Origin: Saprospiraceae bacterium
GTDB taxonomy: Bacteria; Bacteroidota; Bacteroidia; Chitinophagales; Saprospiraceae
Direction: 5' to 3'
Assembly (NCBI GenBank): GCA_020849825.1
Contig: JADZFP010000280.1
Coordinates: 1 to 16,800, forward strand
Length of the DNA: 16,800 bases
Shown here: in pieces, positions 1-7,677 of the stretch
Numbering within the stretch: the first letter of the stretch is position 1
How the letters are laid out: every line of letters begins with the position of its first letter
Notes under the pieces: generated by a model
The model's input: the letters and a program-made list of their open reading frames with translations, nothing else
Told to the model about the DNA's origin: nothing
Databases searched by the model: none
Program-made: the position numbers and the translations under genes

Positions 1-2451
1 GTCGAGGAGCAGTGCATTCGGTTGAGTGATGGTAAATGAAGCGGTATCCACACAGCCGGTATTTTGCTCTACAGCAAGTACGTTATACGTGCCGATATCG
101 AGAGTGGAGTAGGTCGTTTCGGCGCCGTTGTTGACCTGGGTGTAGCCCGTGGGCGTCCAGAAGAACTGAACGTTCGGGTTTGCAAAGGCCGGGTTAGCAG
201 TCAGTTCAATCGTGATGCTGCCATCGCTGCCGCCGAAACAGCTGACATTTTGCTGGTCGAGAAGGTCGATGGTGACTTCGCGGGCATTGGTCAGCACATA
301 TTCAACCAAAGGAACGAAAGTGCAACCGTTCGCGTCAGTAACCGTGACATAGTAATTACCGGCCGCGAGGTTGGTGATAACGGAGGGGTTGTTCGTCTCC
401 GAAGTGAGTGGCGTGGGCAGGTTTTGGTCGGGAGAATAAGCCCATTCAAACGCATACTGCGAGCCCGGGAACGGTGTGCCGCCCTGAATGGTCAGCGAAA
501 TAGAGCCATCACTGATACCCTGGCAGGAAGCAGGAGTAAGTTGAATGCTGTTTTGTGCGACGGCAGAAGGTGCAGTCAAAGTGCCGGAAGCGGTTGCCGT
601 ACAGCCGTTGGGCGCCGTTACCGTTACCGAATAGGCGCCGGCTGGGATATTGTTCTGTGCATCGCTGCCAGGGCTTGGGATGCTAGGGCCGGTCCAGCTG
701 AAATTATAACCGGCAGGCGGTACTGCTACGCCGTCGACGGAAGCGACAGCCAGGGCAGAGCCATTGGCCAGTCCGTTGCAGGTCGGGGAGGTCAGGGATA
801 ATGACGCGCCCAGTTGCGTCAGGCTGATATTGATGGTATCGAGAATAAGGGTGCCTGCGCCGTTAGCATCGGTGATGGCAAAGGCATAGTCGCCGTTGTT
901 GAGCCCCGGCAGTACAAGGACGCCGCCGGTGGCGTTAATGGTTTCCAGGGTACCGGAGGCACTGGGCAGTTTTTTCCAAATCACTTCATACGGGGCTTCG
1001 CCGCCATTGGCCGTGATCTGGATGCTGGCGGTACCGGTGCAGGTAGTATCGATTACTTCGATGCTGACGGTAAAGGGATCAAAGTCGGCGCATACCGTGC
1101 CGCTGTCTACCTGAACGGCATAGTTGCCGCCCATGGAGTTTTCCATTTGAATACCCGAGGGGGAGTTGCCTACGCTCAGGCCGGAGCAATCGCCAAGTTG
1201 GCCAGTAACAATAAAACAAACACTGAACAGGGTGTCGCCTGCTGCGAGGGTGGCGCCAACGTTGTTTTGGTTGTAATACAAAACACCCAACGATCCGGTT
1301 CCGGTCAGCAATTCATTGAGGTTGCTGTTGTTGAAAGTCGGGTTGATGAGCACCGGATTAGGGTCTTGCACGCTGGTGTAGAAAAGTACGCCAGGGTCCC
1401 AGGTGACGGAAAAAGAAAAACCAACAATGTCGTTGTAGTTTTCTACGGTCACCGGAACGCAAAGTTGCTGGCCGGGCAGTGCATTGTCGTCGGTGAAGCC
1501 GATCGTCACGTTGTTGGAAGCGTCACAGGCGGGCATGTCAATAGTAAAGGAGTAGCCGCAGCTTTTTCCATCCTCGACGGTTACCACATACGTTCCGGGT
1601 TGCGGTACGGAAAAAATGATGTTGGCATTATTGAACCACTGCGCCGGAGCGTTGTGAATCAATGCTTTAACCGTGGCATCGGTAGAAAGAGAGATGTCGA
1701 TGGTCGTATAGGTAGCGCCGGCATCGTATTCCGGGTAGCCACCGCTGATCTGAAATTTACCGCGGCAATCATCGCCAAAATCGGGGTCGACGCCGGATTC
1801 TTCGATCGGATTCAGGTATACTACTTCGAACTCCGACGGGATACCTACGTTGACGCAGGGGCCGGGAGGGAAACCCACCTGGGCGGATTCGTAGCCAACG
1901 GTATCCGGAGACGCAGCCAGATTGAAGATGTCGAAGGTTACCGGGGCAAAGTGCAGCGAAACCGGCTGCCCCATGTTGTACAATCCTTGCAGGGTTCCGT
2001 TGTTGAAAAACCACATATCGCCGCTGGGATCACTGCCATAAGCGATAACCGGCTGGTTGGTCGGGCCGAGGATCATACAGGGATCGGTGATAATGGTCTG
2101 GAGGTTGTCACCGATCAAAGTAGGAGGGCAATCGTAAAAGATGTAACCCAGACCCGGAGTCGTTGCAGGGTTCGGGTCGCCGCTCAAATCGGCATCGCCA
2201 TTGTGGTCGATGAAAATCGAGTCCTGATAACAAAGGAAAATGATGGGAAGCGCAACGTCGTTGCTTTGGGTGTTTACTCCGGCGGCGCCCAAAGAAATGG
2301 TGCCTGCGTTGTTACAAACGGCTTCCGGGGCAGCGGTTGAGGGGTTGGGGTTAGGTTTGATTTCAGAGGGTGTGTAAGCGGCCGTTGGCGTCTGGGCATA
2401 CGAAGCCGTGGTCATGAGACCAATAAGCAGGGGGATTAGAAGTCTGTACAT
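1..2451 (-). CDS. Large secreted SprB-repeat/cohesin-like adhesin, N-terminal part (runs off left edge)
   Basis: 817 codons are open from ATG 2451 to the window edge with no stop, so the C-terminus is missing. A signal peptide is clear: MYRLL, a hydrophobic core, then cleavage near SYA-Q20. Residues about 45-245 form an N-terminal module found in large Bacteroidota adhesins. Residues about 314-447 look like a cohesin domain, with a GFSFSVTWDP strand and a GDTLFSVCF strand. From about 463 onward at least four SprB-like repeats of 80-90 residues follow, each with Cys-x-Gly, an acidic/Gly turn, a Trp strand and an ending such as AGNYYVTVTDANGC. Proteins of this class are exported by T9SS and usually end in a gliding-motility-associated C-terminal domain; that end is not visible here. 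The likely role is surface adhesion or gliding. The family is confident; the exact partner or substrate is unknown. Confidence 0.85.
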   Translation of the reverse strand, partial: MYRLLIPLLIGLMTTASYAQTPTAAYTPSEIKPNPNPSTAAPEAVCNNAGTISLGAAGVNTQSNDVALPIIFLCYQDSIFIDHNGDADLSGDPNPATTPGLGYIFYDCPPTLIGDNLQTIITDPCMILGPTNQPVIAYGSDPSGDMWFFNNGTLQGLYNMGQPVSLHFAPVTFDIFNLAASPDTVGYESAQVGFPPGPCVNVGIPSEFEVVYLNPIEESGVDPDFGDDCRGKFQISGGYPEYDAGATYTTIDISLSTDATVKALIHNAPAQWFNNANIIFSVPQPGTYVVTVEDGKSCGYSFTIDMPACDASNNVTIGFTDDNALPGQQLCVPVTVENYNDIVGFSFSVTWDPGVLFYTSVQDPNPVLINPTFNNSNLNELLTGTGSLGVLYYNQNNVGATLAAGDTLFSVCFIVTGQLGDCSGLSVGNSPSGIQMENSMGGNYAVQVDSGTVCADFDPFTVSIEVIDTTCTGTASIQITANGGEAPYEVIWKKLPSASGTLETINATGGVLVLPGLNNGDYAFAITDANGAGTLILDTINISLTQLGASLSLTSPTCNGLANGSALAVASVDGVAVPPAGYNFSWTGPSIPSPGSDAQNNIPAGAYSVTVTAPNGCTATASGTLTAPSAVAQNSIQLTPASCQGISDGSISLTIQGGTPFPGSQYAFEWAYSPDQNLPTPLTSETNNPSVITNLAAGNYYVTVTDANGCTFVPLVEYVLTNAREVTIDLLDQQNVSCFGGSDGSITIELTANPAFANPNVQFFWTPTGYTQVNNGAETTYSTLDIGTYNVLAVEQNTGCVDTASFTITQPNALLLD

Positions 2452-2731
2452 GCGGTGAGAAAATTTACAATGGTTGTAGGATATGTTCGAACTACGGGAT
2501 AAAAAATAATCAACCAAAGATGCAGCTTCACTTTTGCGTGCTGCCGGAAACGGGAGTTTTAACAACTGCCGAATTCTTGTGAACGGATTAAACAGGCTTT
2601 TGGACAAGTGGACGCAAAATTAGGCATTCGGCGCGCATCCGACCTATCGGAACGACGCCAAATGTTTGAAATTCGGCTTTTTTAACAAAAAGAGGGGATG
2701 AATTTGAAACGCCTTGTTTGACCGTTTCTTG
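2452..2731. other. 280-bp intergenic region between hutI and the adhesin gene
   Basis: No credible gene is visible. The stretch lies downstream of hutI and upstream of the adhesin on the same strand. It holds a good minus-strand promoter-like box (2615-2622), short GCCGAAT/ATTCGGC repeats, and a small hairpin CCGA-TAGG-TCGG near 2640-2650. No convincing stem followed by a T-run marks the end of hutI. Confidence 0.5.
2615..2622 (-). promoter_or_regulatory. Bacteroidota -7 box candidate for the adhesin gene
   Basis: The minus strand reads TAATTTTG, an exact match to the Bacteroidota -7 consensus TAnnTTTG. It would give a leader of roughly 155-160 bases before ATG 2451. No TTTG is seen at the expected -33 spacing, so this rests on one element only. 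Confidence 0.35.
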
Positions 2732-3973
2732 TCATTTCGTCCAGGTTTTTCCATTCAAAATGACCGTTTCTATCCAATCGCTGCCAAAAGCATACGGTAA
2801 ATGCCCCAAAGAGGGTACGGGCCTGGTCAGGAACAAATTCGCTTTTTTGCCAACGGCTATGCTGCCATAATCGTCTTCCAGCTCCATCGCGCGGGCCCCG
2901 TTGAGCGTCGCGGCGTTGATCGCTTCTTCTGGCAACATCTTCATTTTGATGCAGGCCAACGATACGACAAAAGGCATTTTCCCGGACGGTGTAGAGCCCG
3001 GATTGTAGTCGCTGGCTAATACGACCGGCAAGCCGGCATCGATCATTTTACGCGCGGGGGCATAGGGAATACCCAGAAAAAAAGCGCAGGAGGGCAGGAG
3101 TGTTGGCAGCGTTTGGCTGTTTTTTAATGCCTCGATTTCGGCGTCGCCCGTGTACTCCAGGTGATCGACGGAAATAGCATGGCAGGCGACGCCAACCTGC
3201 ACCCCTCCGGAGTAGTCCAACTCGTTGGCGTGTATTTTGGGTTTCAACCCGTACGTCCAGGCGGCATTAAGAATACGCTCGGTTTCCTGCACCGTGTAAA
3301 AGCCGCGGTCGCAAAACACGTCGCAGTATTCGGCGAGGTTCTCTTCGGCCACCTGGGGCAACATTTTATGGATAACGAGGCTGATGTACTCTTCGCGTCG
3401 CTGTGCATACTCCATCGGGACGGCATGGGCGCCGAGAAAGGTCGCTTTGATTGGTATTGGGCTGACGCTCTTCAGTCGGCGAATCACGCGCAGCATTTTT
3501 ATTTCGCTTTCGACACTCAAGCCGTAGCCGCTTTTGATCTCGATGGCGCCGGTGCCAAATCCGATCACTTCATGCAGGCGTTTTAACGCGTTTTCATACA
3601 ACTGATCTTCGCTGGCCTGCTGCAGTTTTCGGGCAGAATTCAAAATGCCTCCGCCGCGGCGGGCGATCTCCTCGTAACTCAGGCCGCGTATCCGGTCGAC
3701 AAACTCTTCCTCCCGGCTTGCGGCAAAAACGATGTGCGTGTGCGAATCGCACCACGAAGGCAAAGCCAGCCGGCCGCTGGCGTCGATCACCTGATCGGCC
3801 CGAGCGGGGCATTGGTCCATGGGACCGAATGCCGCGATGCGGTCGTTTTCCAACAGAAGAAAAGCGTCGTCGATGCCGGGCAGATCAGCCATATCGGCCC
3901 CTTTAACCACTTTCCTGCGGGTGGTCTCTGCCTGATAAAGGGTTTTGATGTTGCGAATCAATAGGGAACTCAT
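2732..3973 (-). CDS. hutI: Imidazolonepropionase
   Basis: This enzyme hydrolyses 4-imidazolone-5-propanoate to N-formimino-L-glutamate, the third step of histidine degradation, in the cytoplasm. The 413 residues match the usual family length. The amidohydrolase signature DSHTH (76-80) supplies the first metal ligands, H78 and H80. H248 with E251 in HANE, and D322 in ASDYNPG, supply the remaining ligand and catalytic positions known from HutI. SGYG (148-151) and the GSTPSGKMPF loop (327-335) are also typical. The start at 3973 fits the beta-strand opening of the family. No hutH, hutU or hutG is in the window, so the rest of the pathway must lie elsewhere. It is transcribed divergently from the small lipoprotein at 4086, 112 bp away. 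Confidence 0.96.
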   Translation of the reverse strand: MSSLLIRNIKTLYQAETTRRKVVKGADMADLPGIDDAFLLLENDRIAAFGPMDQCPARADQVIDASGRLALPSWCDSHTHIVFAASREEEFVDRIRGLSYEEIARRGGGILNSARKLQQASEDQLYENALKRLHEVIGFGTGAIEIKSGYGLSVESEIKMLRVIRRLKSVSPIPIKATFLGAHAVPMEYAQRREEYISLVIHKMLPQVAEENLAEYCDVFCDRGFYTVQETERILNAAWTYGLKPKIHANELDYSGGVQVGVACHAISVDHLEYTGDAEIEALKNSQTLPTLLPSCAFFLGIPYAPARKMIDAGLPVVLASDYNPGSTPSGKMPFVVSLACIKMKMLPEEAINAATLNGARAMELEDDYGSIAVGKKANLFLTRPVPSLGHLPYAFGSDWIETVILNGKTWTK

Positions 3974-3977
3974 GCGG

Positions 3978-3985
3978 CAAAAATA
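3978..3985 (-). promoter_or_regulatory. -7 box candidate for hutI, possibly a leaderless transcript
   Basis: The minus strand reads TATTTTTG, matching TAnnTTTG exactly, and ends only 4 bases before the hutI ATG. A weak TTCG lies at -33-like distance (4007-4010). If used, transcription would begin at or within a base or two of the start codon. Confidence 0.4.
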
Positions 3986-4053
3986 GTCAGAAGAATGCGT
4001 AGAACACGAATGCCGGATTTTCTTCCCTGGGGCTCAATATCCCAAACACGCCC

Positions 4054-4061
4054 TAATTTTA
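4054..4061 (+). promoter_or_regulatory. Weak -7 box candidate for the lipoprotein gene at 4086
   Basis: TAATTTTA differs from TAnnTTTG at one position and lies 24 bases before the ATG. No clear -33 element is seen. Confidence 0.25.
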
Positions 4062-4085
4062 CAGCCGATTTGAACAGACAAGACT

Positions 4086-4571
4086 ATGCCCAGAATTGCA
4101 TTTTTGCTGATCGTGTGGCTTGCTGCCGCATGCGGAGGAAAAAAAATCTGCCCCTACAAACCCTCGCCGATCTTCGAGGAAGGACTGCCTCATATCGAAG
4201 ACTATAGTTACGAAGCCCAGGGCGAACAATCGCGCGAGGCTTTTATGACCGATCGGGGTATTTTTGTTGAAATTTATCAGGAAGTATGCGAAAAAACCCG
4301 GCAGGAATACCGGTTTACGGCCCCGGGTGAAGGTTTTTTGCAAATGCCGGATTCAATCTGGCTCAAAGAAGCAAGCCGCGAATTGGTATTCCTGAGCAGC
4401 TTTTCAGAAAAACAGGCGCCGCTGAAACAGTGGGCCGATCTGATCGAAACATCAAGGCCCGACATCCGGATGGGACAGGAAACAGAACTGAATCCGGGTA
4501 TTTTTGTCAAGGTAAATAAAGTAGCGGCCGCCGACAAGGGGATGCTGATCGTGGAGTTGTTTCAAAAATAA
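4086..4571 (+). CDS. Small lipoprotein of unknown function
   Basis: I do not recognise a family for this 161-residue protein. It starts MPRIAFLLIV and has a short hydrophobic core ending in a lipobox LAAAC with Cys16, so it should be lipidated and sit in the outer membrane. The residues after the Cys are GGKK, without the acidic surface-export signal, which suggests it faces the periplasm. The mature part is mixed alpha/beta, with three more Cys or acidic clusters and no repeats. It has a divergent promoter region with hutI. It converges with the flippase gene: the two stop codons are only 3 bases apart. The start at 4086 is chosen because it places a proper signal sequence at the N-terminus. 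Confidence 0.75.
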   Translation: MPRIAFLLIVWLAAACGGKKICPYKPSPIFEEGLPHIEDYSYEAQGEQSREAFMTDRGIFVEIYQEVCEKTRQEYRFTAPGEGFLQMPDSIWLKEASRELVFLSSFSEKQAPLKQWADLIETSRPDIRMGQETELNPGIFVKVNKVAAADKGMLIVELFQK

Positions 4572-4574
4572 ACG

Positions 4575-6065
4575 CTACTTCCTTCTGTACGATTTGATCT
4601 TTTCCACCGCGAGTTCTCCCAGATCAGCCAGATCGGGAGCGACCCGGTATTTGTACGCCAGGGCGGCAAAAATGGCTACGTAGAATCCGGAACGTACGAT
4701 CAGATCGAACCAGGGGCGCCCGCTGACGGGAATCAGACTGGCCACAACGAAGGCCATAACAGCCAGCCCCAGCGCGCGAAACGTATTTCGTGTAAATGGT
4801 TGTATTTCAAACTTTAACCACACCAGCAGCAAGTTCACAGTATTGTTACAGATGATCGCCATCAGGGTGGCGATGGCAGCGCCTGTAATGCCCAGTTTGG
4901 GTATGAGCCACAGGTTAAAGCCGATATTGGCCACCGCCAGCACACACAGCGACAACAACGACCAGGCGTAGTAACGGGAGTAGTAAATCAGATAATTGTT
5001 CAGGCTCGACGTCATTTCCACCAGGCGCGACAAACCGATGATGAGCAACACATATTTCCCTTCGGCCAAAACCTCGCCGTTGGGCAAAATCGCATAAAAA
5101 CTGTCGACTGAAATCCAGACCGCCCCAAAAAGCAACAAGCCGACCGTGAGCAGATTGATCGAGACTTTTTTATACAATTTTTCCATCTCAACCATGTTGT
5201 CCTGTGCCAGGTAGTGCGTCACCGACGACACGCTGGCCGCGTACAAACTCTTGGTCGGAATATCGATGGCGGAGCCAATAAAGGCCGCAATGGCATATAT
5301 ACCGGTCGATTTGAGGCTGCTCATCGAACCGACAAACAACAGATCCGCCTTGTAAGCAATCAGCAGGGCAAAGCCGCCCACGGCGCCGAACACCATAAAC
5401 TTGCCGATTTCCTTGCGGCGCTCCGGCGTCAGGAAGCCGGCATTGGGGCGCCAGAACCACTGCCCGATTCTACGCAGATACAACACCATACCCAACAATA
5501 CGCCGGCGCTGTACAGCAACAACAGCCAAAGCGCAACATCCAGCGAAACCCAGCCTTGCCAAAGGGCAAACAGCAAAATGGGCAGTATGAGTTTTTGAGA
5601 AAAATCAATAAGAATCGACGGCACAACGATCCGCTTGAAATTGGCGGAATACTGACTCAATACGACGCTCATGATGTAAAAAAGCGTCAGTGGCGCCGCC
5701 ATCCAGAGGTAATCGCGCAGCAAAGGAGAGCGATCCTGCAATACCTGGATCAGGTTGTCGCGGAAAAATGCGGCGACGATGACTGCCGTCAACCAGCCGG
5801 TTGCACACAGCCCCAACAACAAAGGCAACAGGCCGTTGTGCCCGTTGCCTTTGTTGTCGAATTGAGGAAAAAAACGAATGACCAGCGTATTGCCGCCCAG
5901 GGATAAAATGGGCAATCCGACAACACCGAACCAAAGCAACAACTGAATCAACCCGTATGCTTCCAGCGTATGCGGATAGATGAATAACGTGCTGGCCGCA
6001 CCAATACCCAGACCGACAAAATTGACGACCGTGTATTTGAAACTTTGTCGGCGAATAACGCCCAT
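4575..6065 (-). CDS. Wzx-type polysaccharide flippase / oligosaccharide transporter
   Basis: This is a 496-residue integral membrane protein with about 12-14 hydrophobic segments, beginning at about 12-30, 42-62 and 80-100 and ending with one at about 455-470. Features of the Wzx/MVF (MOP) superfamily are the N-terminal VNFVGLGIGAAS helix and the late NLWLIPKLGITGAAIAT segment (384-400), the best conserved stretch in these flippases. Such proteins move undecaprenyl-linked glycan repeat units across the inner membrane for O-antigen, capsule or exopolysaccharide. No glycosyltransferase or polymerase gene is adjacent, so its substrate cannot be named. Its ATG is 8 bases beyond the upstream protease stop codon, suggesting co-transcription with that gene. 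The tail 480-496 is basic and probably cytoplasmic. Confidence 0.87.
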   Translation of the reverse strand: MGVIRRQSFKYTVVNFVGLGIGAASTLFIYPHTLEAYGLIQLLLWFGVVGLPILSLGGNTLVIRFFPQFDNKGNGHNGLLPLLLGLCATGWLTAVIVAAFFRDNLIQVLQDRSPLLRDYLWMAAPLTLFYIMSVVLSQYSANFKRIVVPSILIDFSQKLILPILLFALWQGWVSLDVALWLLLLYSAGVLLGMVLYLRRIGQWFWRPNAGFLTPERRKEIGKFMVFGAVGGFALLIAYKADLLFVGSMSSLKSTGIYAIAAFIGSAIDIPTKSLYAASVSSVTHYLAQDNMVEMEKLYKKVSINLLTVGLLLFGAVWISVDSFYAILPNGEVLAEGKYVLLIIGLSRLVEMTSSLNNYLIYYSRYYAWSLLSLCVLAVANIGFNLWLIPKLGITGAAIATLMAIICNNTVNLLLVWLKFEIQPFTRNTFRALGLAVMAFVVASLIPVSGRPWFDLIVRSGFYVAIFAALAYKYRVAPDLADLGELAVEKIKSYRRK

Positions 6066-6072
6066 AATGCAA

Positions 6073-7578
6073 TTATTCGGTCACCGCCATTCTTTTGATC
6101 AGGGCGCCTCTTTCGTTTTGAATGGTTACGATATACAGACCCGATTGCAATTCGGCGGTCGGGATGTCGATCTGGTTTTCACCAAAGTACAGCCGAAGTT
6201 TTTGTTGCTGACAAACGCGTCCGGCAGCATCGGTCACGGTGAGCAGCGCGTTCATGTTGTCGTCCGATTCCAACAGCAATTTGGCGGGTGCGCCGCCGGC
6301 TACCGGGTTGGGCGCCAGTTCGGCAAAAAGGCTTTGCTCCAGTTCGCTGGTAGCGGTGGAATTATGCGTTTTGAATACACCCGTTTGAATGTAATTATCC
6401 GGCTGGCATACATCCCAGTTGTTGTACGCACGGACGCGCCAGTACAGGATTCGGTTGTTCGGAATACCTTTCGTGATGTTGATCGACGTGGTATTTTGCA
6501 CGGTACCGTTGAAAAGCAGGATGGAGAAAGTAGGCGTCATACCCACCTGAACGTGGTACATCGTGGCATTGGGAACCGGATTCCAGAGCACCGTAAAGTT
6601 ATTGTACTGTACGATCTGAGTATCGATCGGGCTGACGAGTTGTACCCACGCGTCGTCGGCGATTTCTGCGCCCGGCTCGAAAGTCGTGAGGTAAGAAGCA
6701 TGCTCGGTATAGAGGTTCGTTCGCATGGCTTCCATTTGCTCGTCGGTAAAGCGCGACTGGCAATTGTCGTAGGCATAACCCATGATCAGGGTAGCGTCGG
6801 AGCGAAAGGGTGTGCCGTTCGGATCGTGCTGTAATTCAAGGCTTTCGAAGTTTTCATTGCAAGGCCAGCGGAAATTGAGGTAGTCGGGGCGGGTGTCGCA
6901 AAAGCGGTCGCCTGCTTCGTAGCAATTGCTTTGGTCCATTTTTTCCACCGGATAACCGCCCCAGTCTTGGGGAGCGGGGTCGTTGTAATTGTAGTCCTGG
7001 CCCTCCCAGCCATAAAAAGGGTGGGGAAGCGAAAAATGGTGGCCGGCTTCGTGCGCCCAGGTGCTGTTGCCGGCGGCCGAGCAGCTCTTGGCCAGTACGA
7101 TCACATCCTGCCAGGAATAGCCGCAGTTGCCCGCGGGATCTTCCACGACAAATGCATTGAGGCGGTCTTCCAGCCCGGGATACACCGTATTGATCATTTC
7201 TGAACCGCTGTCCCAGTCGTGTTCAAACCAGTCCGTATCGTCGTGGAACTGGAATTCATCGCCCGGCATAAAATAAAACCGGATGTGCGCCGGCTCGAAT
7301 TGGGCGTTCATTTCGCAAATGGCCCGGATGGCCTGGTCGGTACGGAAATACCCTGTTCCATTATTCTTGCCAACGATATGAACCGTTACCGGAGCGTACA
7401 ACCAGGTTGTATCGTTGCTGCCGCGCAGTTGAGCGATTTCAGTTTTGTTGTCCTGATACCAGCTGAGCCAGGGCGAATAACCGGTGTAGCCGCAGTAATT
7501 CTTGTCGGTTTGCTGCGCCAGCGCCACTTTGGAAAGCCCGAAAAAAAGGATTAGAAAAGTGTAAAATTTCAAATTCAT
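6073..7578 (-). CDS. Secreted M43-like (pappalysin-type) metalloprotease with T9SS C-terminal domain, paralog A
   Basis: An upstream in-frame ATG exists at 7614, but the start at 7578 puts a typical signal peptide (MNLKFYTFLILFF...ALA-Q22) at the very N-terminus, so it is preferred; this gives 501 residues. The catalytic motif is HEAGHHFSLPH (H176, E177, H180, H186), followed by a Met-turn at M266 (TLIMGYAYDNC) and the FTDEQ segment, as in MEROPS family M43. The Gly that metzincins carry at the eighth motif position is Ser183. Residues about 310-405 resemble a fibronectin-III-like domain (ILYWRVRAYNN). Residues about 418-501 form a T9SS type A sorting domain, with the PNP turn, DAAGR, and LQSGLYIVTI then KRMAV. 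It should be exported and attached to or released from the surface. It follows paralog B by 99 bases and precedes the flippase by 7. Confidence 0.87.
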   Translation of the reverse strand: MNLKFYTFLILFFGLSKVALAQQTDKNYCGYTGYSPWLSWYQDNKTEIAQLRGSNDTTWLYAPVTVHIVGKNNGTGYFRTDQAIRAICEMNAQFEPAHIRFYFMPGDEFQFHDDTDWFEHDWDSGSEMINTVYPGLEDRLNAFVVEDPAGNCGYSWQDVIVLAKSCSAAGNSTWAHEAGHHFSLPHPFYGWEGQDYNYNDPAPQDWGGYPVEKMDQSNCYEAGDRFCDTRPDYLNFRWPCNENFESLELQHDPNGTPFRSDATLIMGYAYDNCQSRFTDEQMEAMRTNLYTEHASYLTTFEPGAEIADDAWVQLVSPIDTQIVQYNNFTVLWNPVPNATMYHVQVGMTPTFSILLFNGTVQNTTSINITKGIPNNRILYWRVRAYNNWDVCQPDNYIQTGVFKTHNSTATSELEQSLFAELAPNPVAGGAPAKLLLESDDNMNALLTVTDAAGRVCQQQKLRLYFGENQIDIPTAELQSGLYIVTIQNERGALIKRMAVTE

Positions 7579-7677
7579 CACACAGAGGTTTGAGTAGTTG
7601 GTTTGTTCTGACAAATGTCTGCTTTCTGATTTAATAATTGGTTGTCCAGATCAAAAATGCGCCAGCGTGCGACAATT

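Noticed and set aside
64..801. A 245-codon plus-strand open frame
   Set aside because: It is antisense to the same SprB repeat region, with no signal sequence or family features.
1..1500. Short tandem DNA repeats in the adhesin coding region
   Set aside because: The repeats are at protein-domain level and diverged; no exact DNA repeat units are visible.
814..2340. A 508-codon open frame on the plus strand, opposite the adhesin gene
   Set aside because: The minus-strand frame encodes a coherent signal peptide, cohesin-like and SprB-like repeats, while this frame has no recognisable domain; long antisense frames are expected from the codon bias.
5214..5906. A 230-codon plus-strand open frame
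   Set aside because: It is opposite the Wzx-type flippase; its Gln/Arg-rich composition is the shadow of hydrophobic codons.
7579..7677. A terminator hairpin between metalloproteases B and A (GCACGCTGGCGC followed by T-rich sequence)
   Set aside because: The stem is only 2-3 base pairs, so it is not convincing.
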